Under the pieces are notes generated by a model. That model did no database searches. It saw only the letters and a list, made by a program, of their open reading frames with translations, and was not told the origin of the DNA. Of a DNA stretch of 64,000 nt, positions 22,130-32,836 are shown one piece after another. The translations under genes were made by a program, and so were the position numbers. Source of the stretch: Fremontodendron californicum (Eukaryota > Streptophyta > Magnoliopsida > Malvales > Malvaceae); assembly GCA_030761205.1 (NCBI GenBank), contig JAULJL010000005.1, forward strand, positions 2,815,501 through 2,879,500. The letters run 5' to 3'. Position 1 is the first letter of the stretch, and every line of letters begins with the position of its first letter.

Positions 22130-23015
22130 AATAAAGTACTGAAAATATGATTTAAGATTAATAAACCGATTCGCGAATCAACGTGTGAATTAATCTTTTT
22201 AAATATATTATTTAAAATTAAAATAATTAATAAATTAAATTAAAATTTTTTTAGTCGATCGGGTATGAATCATAAATCGACTCGTGAGTCAATGTATGGA
22301 CTAACCATTTTAAATACATTATTTAACAATAAAATTAAAAACTAATTAATAAAATAAATTTCTTTTTTAACTTTTTTTTGTACGGGTCGAGTACGAATCC
22401 TAAATCTACCCGCTACTCAAAGTACAGACCAAGTCTTTTAAATACATCATTTAAAAATAAAACTAAAAATAATTAATAAAATAAATTTCTTTTTTAACTT
22501 TTTCCCCATCCGGTCGGATACGGATCCTAAATCGACTCGCAAGTCAATATGCGGACTAACATTTTTAAATATATTATTTAAAAATCAAATAAAATAACTA
22601 ATTAATAAAATAGATTTCTTTTTTTAACTTTTTTTCCGTACGAGTCATGTACGGATCCTAAATCGACTTGCGAGTCAACATGCGGACCAACCCCTTTAAA
22701 TACATCATTTAAACATAAAATAATTATTAAATAAATTTTAATTTTAATTTTTTTCTTTTAATTAATAAAATAAATTTTTTTTCTAATAGATCGGGTACGG
22801 ATCTTAAACCTACGGACCAACCTCTTTAAGTAGATCATCTAAAAATAAAATAAAAACTAAAAAAAACTATAATAAAAAAATTATTTTCGAACGGGTCGGG
22901 TACAGACTTAAATCGATCTGTGAATTATCGTGCAGACCAATTACTTTAAATATATCATTTAAAAAAACAAAACTTAAAACAAAATCTAAAAAAAAACAAG
23001 ACCCGTTAAGTTTTT
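22130..23015. repeat. Degenerate tandem array, about 127-bp unit, about seven copies
   Basis: Each unit opens with a GC-richer core such as CGGGTCGAGTACGAATCC then TAAATCGACTCG, followed by GCGGACCAAC, TTTAAATACATCATTTAAA and an A/T-rich tail (TAATAAAATAAATTTCTTTT). Cores begin near 22257, 22383, 22510, 22640, 22790 and 22890, with a further degenerate one near 22140. Spacing is 126, 127 and 130, then irregular (150, 100). Divergence between units shows the array is old. Confidence 0.85.
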
Positions 23016-23435
23016 TTTTTTTATATAGTAGGACAAAATTATACCTTGTACATTTGGAAAAAAATCTCTTTAGTCCTTTGGACTAAAAAATAATATATAG
23101 TAGATTTTTAATATTATTTTATTAAATTCAAAACTTTTACTAAATTTTATTGAATATTTATAAATTAAAATTTCACAACAAAATAAAAAGTGAAAAAAAT
23201 AAAACGAAAATACATTTATTTTGAAAAGATAAGGGGTTGGGCCCAGTTGGGTCAAAATCTCACAGAACGGATCCAAATTGAGCCCAAGTTCAAATAAATC
23301 CGAAGGAAATTCACAAAATTCTCCGTCACCGTCAGTCAAATTACCATTCCTCTCTCCCAACTCCGAACTCCAAAGTCCAAAACACGAGAAACCTTAAAAA
23401 GACATAAATTTCCTGTTTCAAATCCATGAACCATA
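23016..23435. other. Upstream region of the J-domain gene
   Basis: AT-rich up to about 23230, then more balanced sequence consistent with promoter and leader of the gene starting at 23436. No clear TATA box was seen. Confidence 0.4.
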
Positions 23436-25084
23436 ATGCAGTCGCACCTGTTGGTGGGACCCACTCTCATCAACGGCTTTTCCTCCTCATTCATCTCCAA
23501 CGGCGGCAACCCTTTCGTTACCGCTTCGCCGTTCAACGGAAACTGTCCCCACCCTTATAACCGCTCCCGCAAATCCCGCAACCGTTGGGTCCCACCGTCA
23601 TCTTCATCGTTTACATCAGCGGCTGGAATCAACGACGAGCAGAACCATTATTCGGTGCTCGGCGTCGCACGGAATGCTTCCTCCACTGATATCAAACGAG
23701 CTTATCGACTTCTCGCTCGAAAGGTAATTAACATTTTTTTTAGTTTCTATTTACAATTATTTTAACTCAATTTATCGTTGAAAAGTCTTTTACCTACAAT
23801 TGTTGTTAAGGTCTGAAAAATAAAAAATATATATATTGAATCTTGTAAATTACAGTCGGAAAATTTCATGTAAATTGATACTGCTTTCGAGTTCGTTAGC
23901 TGTGAATTAATTATTTATAGAGGTTAAAGAGAAAAAGATTTTCTTTTATTATTTCTATTTTTAGAGTTAGTACGAGGTTGAATTTGTTACATACTGATGC
24001 TTTGTATAATTGTGAAGTTATATGAATTATAGTTAACTTTTTATGATTCGTGAAGGAAATTTATAGAAATAGATTTTGAACTTAAGAACTTGCCACAATA
24101 CTAGTAATTTTCTTGGATATGGAACTCGTTACTATTTCTGAAGAAAAATCTTGATATGCAATGATTGAGTAACCTTTGGATGCGTAAAAGATCGACATGA
24201 ATCTTATCTTAATCTATAAAAAATAAAAATAAAAAAAGAAGAGGTTTTCTTTGAATCTTTAGATAGAGTTAAGAGGACATGAGGCTTAGGTCAAGGTAGT
24301 TGATTTCTTTACCAATTAGTTGACAATATTATGAAAGCTTGAGTTTGTATTTCGAGTAATTTTTTTTTCCTAGTTAAGAAGTGTCTATGAAATTAATTAT
24401 GTTATGCTTCATGTATTTTCATCGTTTGATGTCAGTATCATCCTGATGTTAGCAAGGATTCACGAGCTGGTGAGGTATTCAAGAGCGTCCGTCGTGCTTA
24501 TGAAGTGAGAATTCCTTATATCCTTTTTTCCTTGTGACTCACTAATTGCTGGTTTTTAGTGTTACTGTAAATTTGGAAAGACCTTTACGTTGGTTTGAAA
24601 GGATTGAAATTTGTACTTTGAACTAGCAAATCTTTGTATTGCTGGGATACATGTAGGAAGACATCGGTGCTGTAGAATTATGTTTTGGGATGGGTGTAAT
24701 AGCATACAAAACTATGAATAATTGGGACTCTGTTACTTACAATGTGTGTTTTTCAAGCTAAGTTACACCGACTCTTCATTTTCCTTGAAGTATCCGTGTC
24801 CGACACATATTCAGACATGGGTATGAGTGTAGGATCCTCCTAATATAAGAAAAAATATTTTAAAAAATGAGTATATTCGTGTTGGACACATATCCGTATC
24901 CGACACTCATTTCCGAGTCCGAGTAACATAGTTTTCAAGCATGAATGAGGCTACTCTGTGCAAAATTTCTAAAGGGTAGGATTGTATCCACAGCTGCTTG
25001 AGTGCTTCCCAAGATTCAGCTTTTGGGCAACAACACTGAATAATGATTTTCTTAGTAAGGAAGAGGGAAAAAAAAGGGAGAGAG

Positions 25085-25127
<43 letters not shown>

Positions 25128-26039
25128 CTGTGGATCACTAATCCTAATGCTTTCGTTCGAGTTCCCTAAGTATGAGCAAGAGTTACTTTTAACTTCTTAT
25201 CATGAAATTGTTCTTCTGCTTGGGCTGTTATTATGGATTTATAGGCCATGGAAATACTTCTACTAAGATGTGAAATTCCTATATAGATATTATCCCCCTT
25301 TTCTGAACTTTTTGTTCTCTAGCTTCCCTCCTCTCTATTTTCACACATTTTCTTTTAGGTTTATATATGTTTTGGTAATCAATGACAGATATTCTTAAGT
25401 ATTCTCTTTTCTGAACAGGTATTATCTAATGAAGTAACGAAGATTCAGTATGATCGATCACTTACGTTTCAAGAGGATGTTGGGAGGTCATATAAAGGAA
25501 AATCGAACAATAGTCCTGAGTTTGAAGACGGGTTTAGAATATATAGGTGGGCTGAAGTGAAACGAAAAATGCAAGAAGAGAGATCTCGAGATCGATATAG
25601 GGTGAATGAGGAGTATTCTTCCTTCTGTGATGAAACAGATGATGATGAGGCTGAAGAAGAAAACCTACATCAAGAGAGAGGCTCATTTATTGAAGTTCTT
25701 AAATCTGCTTGTATAACTCTGTTTTTACTGCAGACCTTTGGGCCAACTTTTTCTCTCACTTTCTGTAGCCTAATGGCTCTATTGGATAAGAAGTTGGACG
25801 TCGGGTATAAGATCGGTTATGTAATTGCTTGGGTTTTAGGCGGGAGAGGCGGCGTTTTGCTAACTTTATGCCTCTCATTTGCAAGTTGGGTTTGTGGGAA
25901 AACAAGCAGCAGTGTAGTTGTTCTGGTGGTTGTAGCCATGTGGTTTGGCTCCAATCTTGCAAGATATGCTCCGCTCCCTCAAGGTGCCCTCCTCACACTT
26001 TTGTACATGTCTATCAAGCTTCAAGTTGATTTAAACTAA
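23436..26039 (+). CDS. Chloroplast-type J-domain (DnaJ) protein with C-terminal membrane segments
   Basis: Three exons, 23436-23723, 24436-24504 and 25419-26039, all phase 0, give 325 residues. The N-terminus is Ser/Asn/Arg-rich and looks like a plastid transit peptide. The J domain begins NHYSVLGVARNASSTDIKRA in exon 1; its catalytic HPD (YHPDVSKDSRAGE) starts exon 2. It recruits and stimulates an Hsp70. Exon 3 holds an acidic stretch (DETDDDEAEEE) and then hydrophobic segments (ITLFLLQTFGPTFSLTF; AWVLGGRGGVLLTLCLSF; VVVLVVVAMWFGSNLA), suggesting a membrane-anchored co-chaperone. From memory it resembles Arabidopsis At5g18140. Intron 2 holds a MITE (24758-24931) and a GA microsatellite. Confidence 0.88.
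24758..24931 (-). mobile_element. hAT-like MITE copy 2
   Basis: 174 bp with ends CTAAGTTACACCGACTC and GAGTCCGAGTAACATAG. A perfect 8-bp duplication TTTTCAAG lies at 24750-24757 and 24932-24939. It is in intron 2 of the J-domain gene. Confidence 0.88.
25090..25125. repeat. (GA)n microsatellite in intron 2 of the J-domain gene
   Basis: About 18 GA repeats. Confidence 0.95.
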
Positions 26040-26303
26040 ATGCTTTCATAACATCATCTGCAACATGTTCTAATTCTTTCTTTAACTGTTGCTTTTGTAC
26101 ATATGCTTGTTCTATTGAAATGTAATACAAATGCCAATTGGTTGGAAAGAAAATTTTCAAGAATGTGGATACAAGTTTCTCTCTTTTTCTTTTCCCTTTC
26201 TGTTTTTGTATTCGATTACTGGTAATACTTGTATGCCCCTCTTGCAAATTGAACTAAAATCTCATCCGAGGTGCCTTTAGCAACCATGAAGATTATTTTA
26301 AAC

Positions 26304-26478
26304 CTATGTTACTTCGATTCTTCATTTTCCTTGAAGTAATCATGTTCGACACTCATGCATATTTGGACATCGGTTTGGTGGTAAGATCCTCTAAATATAT
26401 GAAAAAACTTTTTAAAAAATTGAGTATATCCCTGTGAGACATACCCGTATCTAGCACTCTCGAGTCCGAGTAACATAG
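26304..26478 (-). mobile_element. hAT-like MITE copy 3
   Basis: 175 bp with CTATGTTACTTCGATTC and GAGTCCGAGTAACATAG ends. It is flanked by TTTTAAAC (26296-26303) and ATTTAAAC (26479-26486), an 8-bp duplication with one mismatch. It lies between the convergent J-domain gene and the small membrane-protein gene. Confidence 0.85.
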
Positions 26479-26697
26479 ATTTAAACAATTCAAGAAACAA
26501 TTTTGCTGGAAATTCAGTTATTCTAGCAAAGATTCTACTTGGATAAATTGCATTCATAACATGGTATAGACCTAGAATATGTGAAAATTTCATCTCTTCA
26601 TATTCCAGTTTCCTCTGCCTGAAAAGCACACAGTTACTGATACAAGAAAAGAATAAGAAAAACTAGTTTAACATACTTATACAGTATGTCAAAACTG

Positions 26698-27048
26698 TTA
26701 ACAGCTCTTAACTTTTTCGTCATTGTTCAGTTCCTTCAGATTCCTCCACAAATACCTCCCGCTAGCCATGTCAACAAATACCCAGAATCCATTCTGAACC
26801 ATCTGAAATTCAAGAATATGAAAGTTAGAAACAAAAGAAATAAACCCAATCAAGAAAAACCAAAACAGAAACCCAGAAAATAGAAACTATTTTCATACCC
26901 TTTTGAAACTAAATTCTTGTTTATCTTTGGTAACTATCTTCTCGGAATCCTCAGAAACTACGCCGTCGATATCAGATGAGGATCGTACCGTCCTCCATGC
27001 AACATACCCTGCTAAAACTGCTGAGAAAAACACCAACAAGAACCTCAT
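26698..27048 (-). CDS. Small two-exon membrane protein, 84 residues
   Basis: Exon 1 is 27048-26899 (50 codons, then GTATGA) and exon 2 is 26802-26698 (acceptor TTTCAG, 34 codons and TAA). The frame is kept at phase 0. The N-terminus is a signal-anchor-like helix (MRFLLVFFSAVLAGYVAW), followed by an acidic/Lys-rich middle. The C-terminus is MVQNGFWVFVDMASGRYLW, then RNLKELNNDEK. The C-terminal motif is, from memory, conserved in a family of small plant proteins such as At5g18150 (named methyltransferase-related, without any methyltransferase motif). Function is unknown. It is convergent with the J-domain gene. Exon 2 is too short to stand out as an open frame, so this gene is easily missed. 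Confidence 0.8.
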
Positions 27049-28328
27049 AGGACACATTTCTTCTTTCTTTCTTTTCTTTCAGAACCAATGGAAAAACAGT
27101 CTCTGCCTTGGTTTTCTTCAATGAGAGACAAAGAATTGAAGATTCTAACAACCCCAAACTTTTTTTTGTTGTTGTTACTGTGATAACAGATTGGATTTGT
27201 TAAGAATTTAAAGAAAGATGATGGAAAGAAATGGGAGGAATTTTCTTTTTTAAGGCAGCCTATGCATTATTAGGTCAAAAACTATATCCTTTATGGAAAC
27301 CACGTTGCTGGAGGTTGAAGTTTTCTCCTCAAAGGGATTTGGTATTGGTATTATTGTATGGTTTTACAAAGTCAATGATGGTTTACCAACTACATTATAA
27401 TTTGGTCAACATTTTACGTTTTCAGTTGTGTTTGTAGGACAATTAAATATTAATTGATAGCTTGGGAGTTGGGAGTTTATGGAAAGTCATAAAACCCAAG
27501 AAATGAAACCCTTTCATTTATGGGTAAGACCCATTTTTTGGGCTTATATTAGATGTCCGATAAACAGGTAAGAAATTCCACAAAGTTGTCCAAAACTGCA
27601 GACTTTAAATTTCTATTTTCCGGTCTAGACATCTTGATCTCTAAGATATTGGTTTAAAATAAGAGATAAAAGGAGTTATAATAAATGCTGAGATTTAAAT
27701 TTTTTTAATGCTTTCTTTTAAAAATTATTACATAAATCAACTGAACTAAATTCCGAATTCAGGTTACCAGTCATTTTATTTTTATAATATAGCCAACTCC
27801 CATAATTTCCAAGCTTAGGCATAATGGATTAAACAATAACTCTACACATTGATAAAAGTCACATTTAGATTATAAATATAGGGACTAATCTATTAAACCT
27901 GTAAAATAAAACAGGTCTCAGCCAAGAAAGGTAAGGGTGAAGACACAATGCTCATTCTATTCAAACTTGCCTATTGAGTTTCCAGTTATGAATAAACCAT
28001 AAATAAATTGGTTAATCAGTTTAAAATGAAACACAACTTCCTCGAAAAGAATTTAATGGTTTCTTCTAAATAAAGGGTTTTTCCCCCTTGCTGTGTTTGA
28101 TGATATGAGTTCTTCATCTTCTAATAAATAAATAGTCCAAAAAAAGAGAGAGTTCAGGAAATTAATTTCAAAACTTTACTTCATCATACATCCAGTTTCT
28201 CCAGTTATGATTCATTAAACTCCTACATATCTTTTTCAGAGGTCAAACATAAGTATAAACTCATGCACCTTTGGCAAAGAAACATAACAGTCATAGAGAT
28301 AAAAGAAGAGATGAAACTCAACTAGTAT
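27049..28328. other. Intergenic, no gene seen
   Basis: The part next to 27049 is probably the promoter and leader of the small membrane-protein gene, with a CT/GA-rich tract at 27060-27080 and a short GTT run at 27166-27175. The rest is AT-rich with no coding signal. The far end is the 3' region of the MFAP1 locus. Confidence 0.45.
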
Positions 28329-30414
28329 TCATTTCAATTTCCAATCTTTCAACTTTTTGCTTCCTTTTGGTTTAGCTATAGGTGCATTCACGGCTGCCAT
28401 TTTCGCATTGTATTTTGCCCGAAGGGGATCATTGTATGTCCATCTGCAGAAAAGCCAAACAATTAAAGTCAAGGTTTGTCCGAAGCATAATTGTGCTAAT
28501 ATTTAGTAGTTATGCAAAAGAGTAATATCCGCCATAGCAAGCATTCGGAGATCATATCTTTATGGTTCAAATCAAACAACAAAATTACAATTTAAGGGCC
28601 CTTTTAGAGATTATGTTAAAAGATTTAATTGATAAGAAGCACGTTTATTGTATACCTACACCTGCCTCCGAAAATCGTTCTATTATTACTAATTATACTA
28701 TTCAACTTATGGCATGCTTCTAATGATCATGACAGAACTAAGATAGTTTTACTCCATGCATGTTCACTAGCATCAAACAAAATGGCACAATTTAAGACAA
28801 GTGTCCATTAATATGGAGTATGAAGAAATCCAACAGGAATAGATTAACATTCTCCCAGAGACTGATACAGTATTCAGATAATACAGTATGCTTCTAGGAA
28901 ATTCTGTCAAGACTGTTACCCAATAAATCCAGGACAACTCATACCATATATGAATAATTAGAATAGAACAAATCAGTAAACGTGATACAAGTTCCACCAA
29001 AGTTTCTTTGCTTTGCCTCAGTAGAAACAAGTTTTAGTTACTTAAAGTTAACATTCATGCTTCGAGTCATACATTATATTTATAGATATTGTTCACACAA
29101 AGTGTGTTCTTCAGTTGGTATAAATTGCTTATGGCAAATTCAACAAATTATAAGCCACTGAAGATAAAAGATAATTAATAAGGAAGTATAGAACAGTGAG
29201 TTCTCGTGCAAAAGTTAAAAGCCAAGAGTTAATACATAATTTCAGAGAAAAGAGCTTAGAGAACGTACGGATTGTTCCAATCAGTTGTATCCTCATTAAC
29301 AAGATGTGTCCATTTGGTTCTGCCACTACGACCAAAATGCTTGACCTGCATGACCTTGGCAATATTCACTTGTCCATCTTGTCATCACCTGTTGGGGAAG
29401 AGAAATCGGGATGAAAGATATGGTCTGCTCCGGCGGTTGCAGCAGGATCATCAGCTTCTGTCTGGTAGAAAGCGCCCTTGTGGAAATATTTCTGCATAAA
29501 CTTCCACTTCTGTTTAGGTGGTGGAGAAGGTTTCGGATTCTTCCTCTCCCATTCCCGCCTCTCTTCCTCCGTCATATTCCTAACCTTCTCGATCTCCTCC
29601 CTCTCCTTTATCATTGCTTCCCTTTCCTCTCTATCCCTCTTAATCCTAGCAATCTCTCTTGCCTTCCAAGCTTCATACTCCTCTGCCTCATTAACCTCAT
29701 CATCAGTATCCACATCAGCTACATTTGCCTTGTTTCAATCTTCTCAACCACAATTTGCCTTGTTTCAATCTTCCTATGTTCCAACTTCCTCTTCACCGCC
29801 TCCTCGATAGCCTGCTCTTCAGCCTCCAACCGTTTACGCTCAGCTATCGTCTCTCTCTCTCTGACTTCGGCACATGAACTGCCTTTGCCATTGCAATACC
29901 TGTATGTTCCTCTTCCAATCTGTCTCATACTCCGATTCTTCCTCCGCTTCCTCTGCTTCCTCTTCCTCCTCCTCCAACAAAGGAGTTTCCTCTTGTTTCC
30001 TCTGAAGCATCTTCTCCCTAATCCTTCTCCTCCTCTCCTCCAACGCATCATCATCTTCTTCCTCAGCCTCCACCACTTCATTCCTCCTATTTTCCTCTTC
30101 CGTCGACACAATCTCTGCTTGCCTAATACATCTATGATCCGCCCTAATTTCGTCCCTATTATCAATCCTACTCACAGCCAAACGACGTAACCTAGGATCA
30201 TCTTTTCTAACAATACCCGAATCTTCATGACTAGGAAAAGTTTTTCTAAAGCAACAGCCCTAGCCATCCTAATATCACCATCTTCCTCTGCATCATCAGT
30301 CCATTCAGGAGCTTTCCCAGGCCAATATCTTTTAACTTTGGTTTGTCCAATTTTGCCTCTAAGTTTATCCCTAATTGCTATTACAGTATCACTAACACCT
30401 GCCGTGACTGACAT
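28329..30414 (-). pseudogene. MFAP1-like spliceosome protein gene, frameshifted
   Basis: Exon 1 runs 30414-29269 (donor CC|GTACGT) and exon 2 28443-28329 (acceptor TGCAG). MFAP1 is a B-complex spliceosome component in the nucleus. It starts MSVTAGVSDTVIAIRDKL and keeps the WPGKAPEW, acidic and Glu/Arg-rich helical regions, PKPSPPPKQKWKFMQKY and [19 protein letters not shown]. Exon 2 ends KPKGSKKLKDWKLK. The frame slips near 30240 (after ARAVALEK), near 29915 (after ESEYETD) and near 29730. At the last point a 21-bp direct repeat (29723-29743 and 29753-29773) replaces roughly 15 expected residues. A full-length protein is not possible unless these are assembly errors. It is intact elsewhere, suggesting recent decay. 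Confidence 0.82.
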
Positions 30415-31972
30415 TTTTCCCCTCTTCTGGTTTTCCTACGTTTTCTTAGTAACCAAACAGCAAACTGGAGATGAAAATAAGGAAGTAATCAAACAAAACA
30501 GTAAAAAAGCAGAAAACATAAGAAATTCTGACGGAAATTAATGATTGAAACCCTAAAATCGAATTACCTGAAGGCAAGTTTAACAAAGCTTAGGTCGGCG
30601 AAGTCGAATCCAGTAAAAAAAAATTTACCTTTTTTCTATTTATGGATCTATCCTTTTTATGTTTATGTGAATATAATTCAATAAGTTGGCATAAACAATG
30701 ATAATCTAAGCTAACAAACACAGTCAAGAATTTCCAGACCACTCAAAGGCCAACCAAAATTCAATCACAAAAATACACCAAAAAAGAAAAACGGTGTGAA
30801 GAAAGAAATCGATTTCGGCGATTTTTAAAAAGCAATTTTCGAGTGTAAAAGAGAAAAAGGAGCGAAAAAGAGAGAAACGGAAGACAAAGGAACCATCGCC
30901 GACAGCAGCGGCGGTGGAACGGCCGCTAAACGGAGAATAAAAGAAAGAGAGAGGAGGGGTTACCGGTTACCGGCAGATAGAAGAGACGTTTAGGATTTTT
31001 AGAAAGAGAAAGGGAGAGCAGCCGATAGGGTAGAGAGAGAAAGAAGAAGAAAGAAAGGGAAAAAAAAAATAGGTTTTTATTTTCCAACCTTTTCCGGTTT
31101 CCCTTCTAAAAAAAGCAGGAAGGGTGAAGTGCCATGTGAGCACCATTTAGCTTTTTCTTTAAATAAAAAAAAAAAATCATATTTCGAACTTTACATGTAT
31201 TAAGGTCTATAAATAAACTTTATTTTGTATAAGAAACATATTATTTAATTATTAAGAATACAATTTCTTTATACTACAACTTAACAATAAGCCAATGTTA
31301 ACAAAATCACTTACTTTGTTATAATTAACAGTAATGCCTCTATACTATTATTAAAAGTATTGATTGAATTGGTTCAGAGTTAATCGAACATTAATTCAAT
31401 TGAAAAAATATCAAAAAAATTAAAAAATATATATAATATAAAATTAAAATAATATTAAAGATATTTATATAATTTATTTTAAAAAATTACTTCACATGTG
31501 ACATCATCTAACTTTCTTATTTAAAAAAAAAAAAAAACTCACATCTTATATCATTAAAATATTTATTTTAAAATATTTTTTGAACTCACAAATTTTTTAT
31601 TTTATTTTCACCCACGTGTGCAATATCTAGTCATCCATAATGAGATTGTTTATTATCAAGATTATGCATCATAATGTGATAATTAACAGACAAAGCTTGT
31701 CGTCATCGTTGCTCCTATTTCATTGTCTCCATTTTTGCGATCACTAACGGTATCATCCAAGCCGGAATCCTATTACTCAAAACACTGACGGAGACATCGC
31801 CAGCGTCTACCAATTACTTTGCCGTAATCTGAGCTTCATTTATTTATTTTTCTCTTCTACATGGACGTAATTTGACAGAATGCCTGCAACTGATTCCGGC
31901 CGACGATAATACTTTTGAGGAGCAAGGACTAACTGGTAGAATCAAGTAAATTAAAATGCATGAAATCTAAAC
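30415..31972. other. Leader region of the MFAP1 locus and intergenic DNA
   Basis: A donor-like CAG|GTAATT on the minus strand near 30569 suggests a leader intron. GA/AG-rich sequence at 30840-31060 resembles a plant 5'UTR/promoter. Beyond 31100 it is AT-rich and without coding signal. Confidence 0.4.
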
Positions 31973-32690
31973 TTTTTTTTTTTTTGGATAATTGAAACTT
32001 TATTTCAAAATCCAAAAAGAAGCAAAAAAAAAACTTTTGCATGAGTATGAACGGGTAAAGCCTACAAATATTCACTCTTGACTTATACCCCATTGTCTAC
32101 ACAAAGAATTATTTACAGAATTGTTTAAAAACTTTGAAAGAATGCAAAAACGCACCTTAACAACATCAGTTATAACTTGGAATAGTTCCTCTCGACTTCT
32201 TTGCCTTGTTGAATGTCTTCTATAGTTTCTTTCCCCCATATATGATAAATAGTCGATGTCCAAGCAAATCTAAATAAAGTAGACTTGAAAGTTTTACCTT
32301 TCATGTTCAGTATTACCCACTGGATGTCATTGCTCCAATTATAGAACCTCCGCACAGAGGTAACTGTAAGTACCCTCTGTCAACCTGTGATGAATAAGAG
32401 CAGGCAAAAAACAGATGATCTCTGCTTTACTCTTCTGTCTGACATAGCAAGCATGTAGTCTTCTGAACCAGCCCCATCTTCTCATCCTGTCCATAGTGCT
32501 AAGCCTATCAAGGATGACCAACCAAGCTATAAAGGAAAACTTTGGCACATTGAGGGAAAATCATACAATGTGATGCCATGGCACTCTAGCATGCTTAGTT
32601 CTTAAGTGATTCCAGGTGTCTTTGATAGAAAATGCTCCAGATTTTGATGCTGCGCACCTTGGCCCTTCATTTTCAGATTTTGATGTTATG
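31973..32690 (-). mobile_element. LINE (non-LTR retrotransposon) 3' relic
   Basis: Read on the minus strand, 32690 downward encodes the zinc-binding reverse-transcriptase tail of plant LINEs: FSIKDTWNHLR, NVPKFSFIAWLVILDRLST, MDRMRRWGW, then WVILNMKGKTFKSTLFR and STIYHIWGKE. A TGA replaces a usual Trp just before NVPKFSF, and a frame change separates the two parts. It ends in LCRQWGI, followed by a T-run on the plus strand (31973-31984) that fits a poly(A) tail. The 5' part is missing, as is normal for LINE insertions. Confidence 0.75.
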
Positions 32691-32699
32691 AAATCTAAA

Positions 32700-32836
32700 C
32701 TATGTTATTCGGATTTTGGGTGAGTGTTGGATACGAATATTTTTAATTTTTCCAAAAAAAATTATATATTTAAAATATCGTATTCGTATCTATATTTGAT
32801 ATGTGTTAGACAAAATGAAGAATCGTAATAATATAG
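32700..32836 (+). mobile_element. hAT-like MITE copy 4 (degenerate)
   Basis: About 137 bp: CTATGTTATTCGGATTT at one end and ATAATATAG at the other, with family words GAGTGTTGGATACGAATA inside. Flanks AATCTAAA and AATTCTAA only partly match. This is an old copy. Confidence 0.7.

Noticed and set aside
29411..30190. A 259-codon plus-strand open frame rich in Leu, Ile, Ser and Phe
   Set aside because: It is the antisense shadow of the Glu/Arg/Lys-rich MFAP1 exon; the minus-strand family match is decisive.
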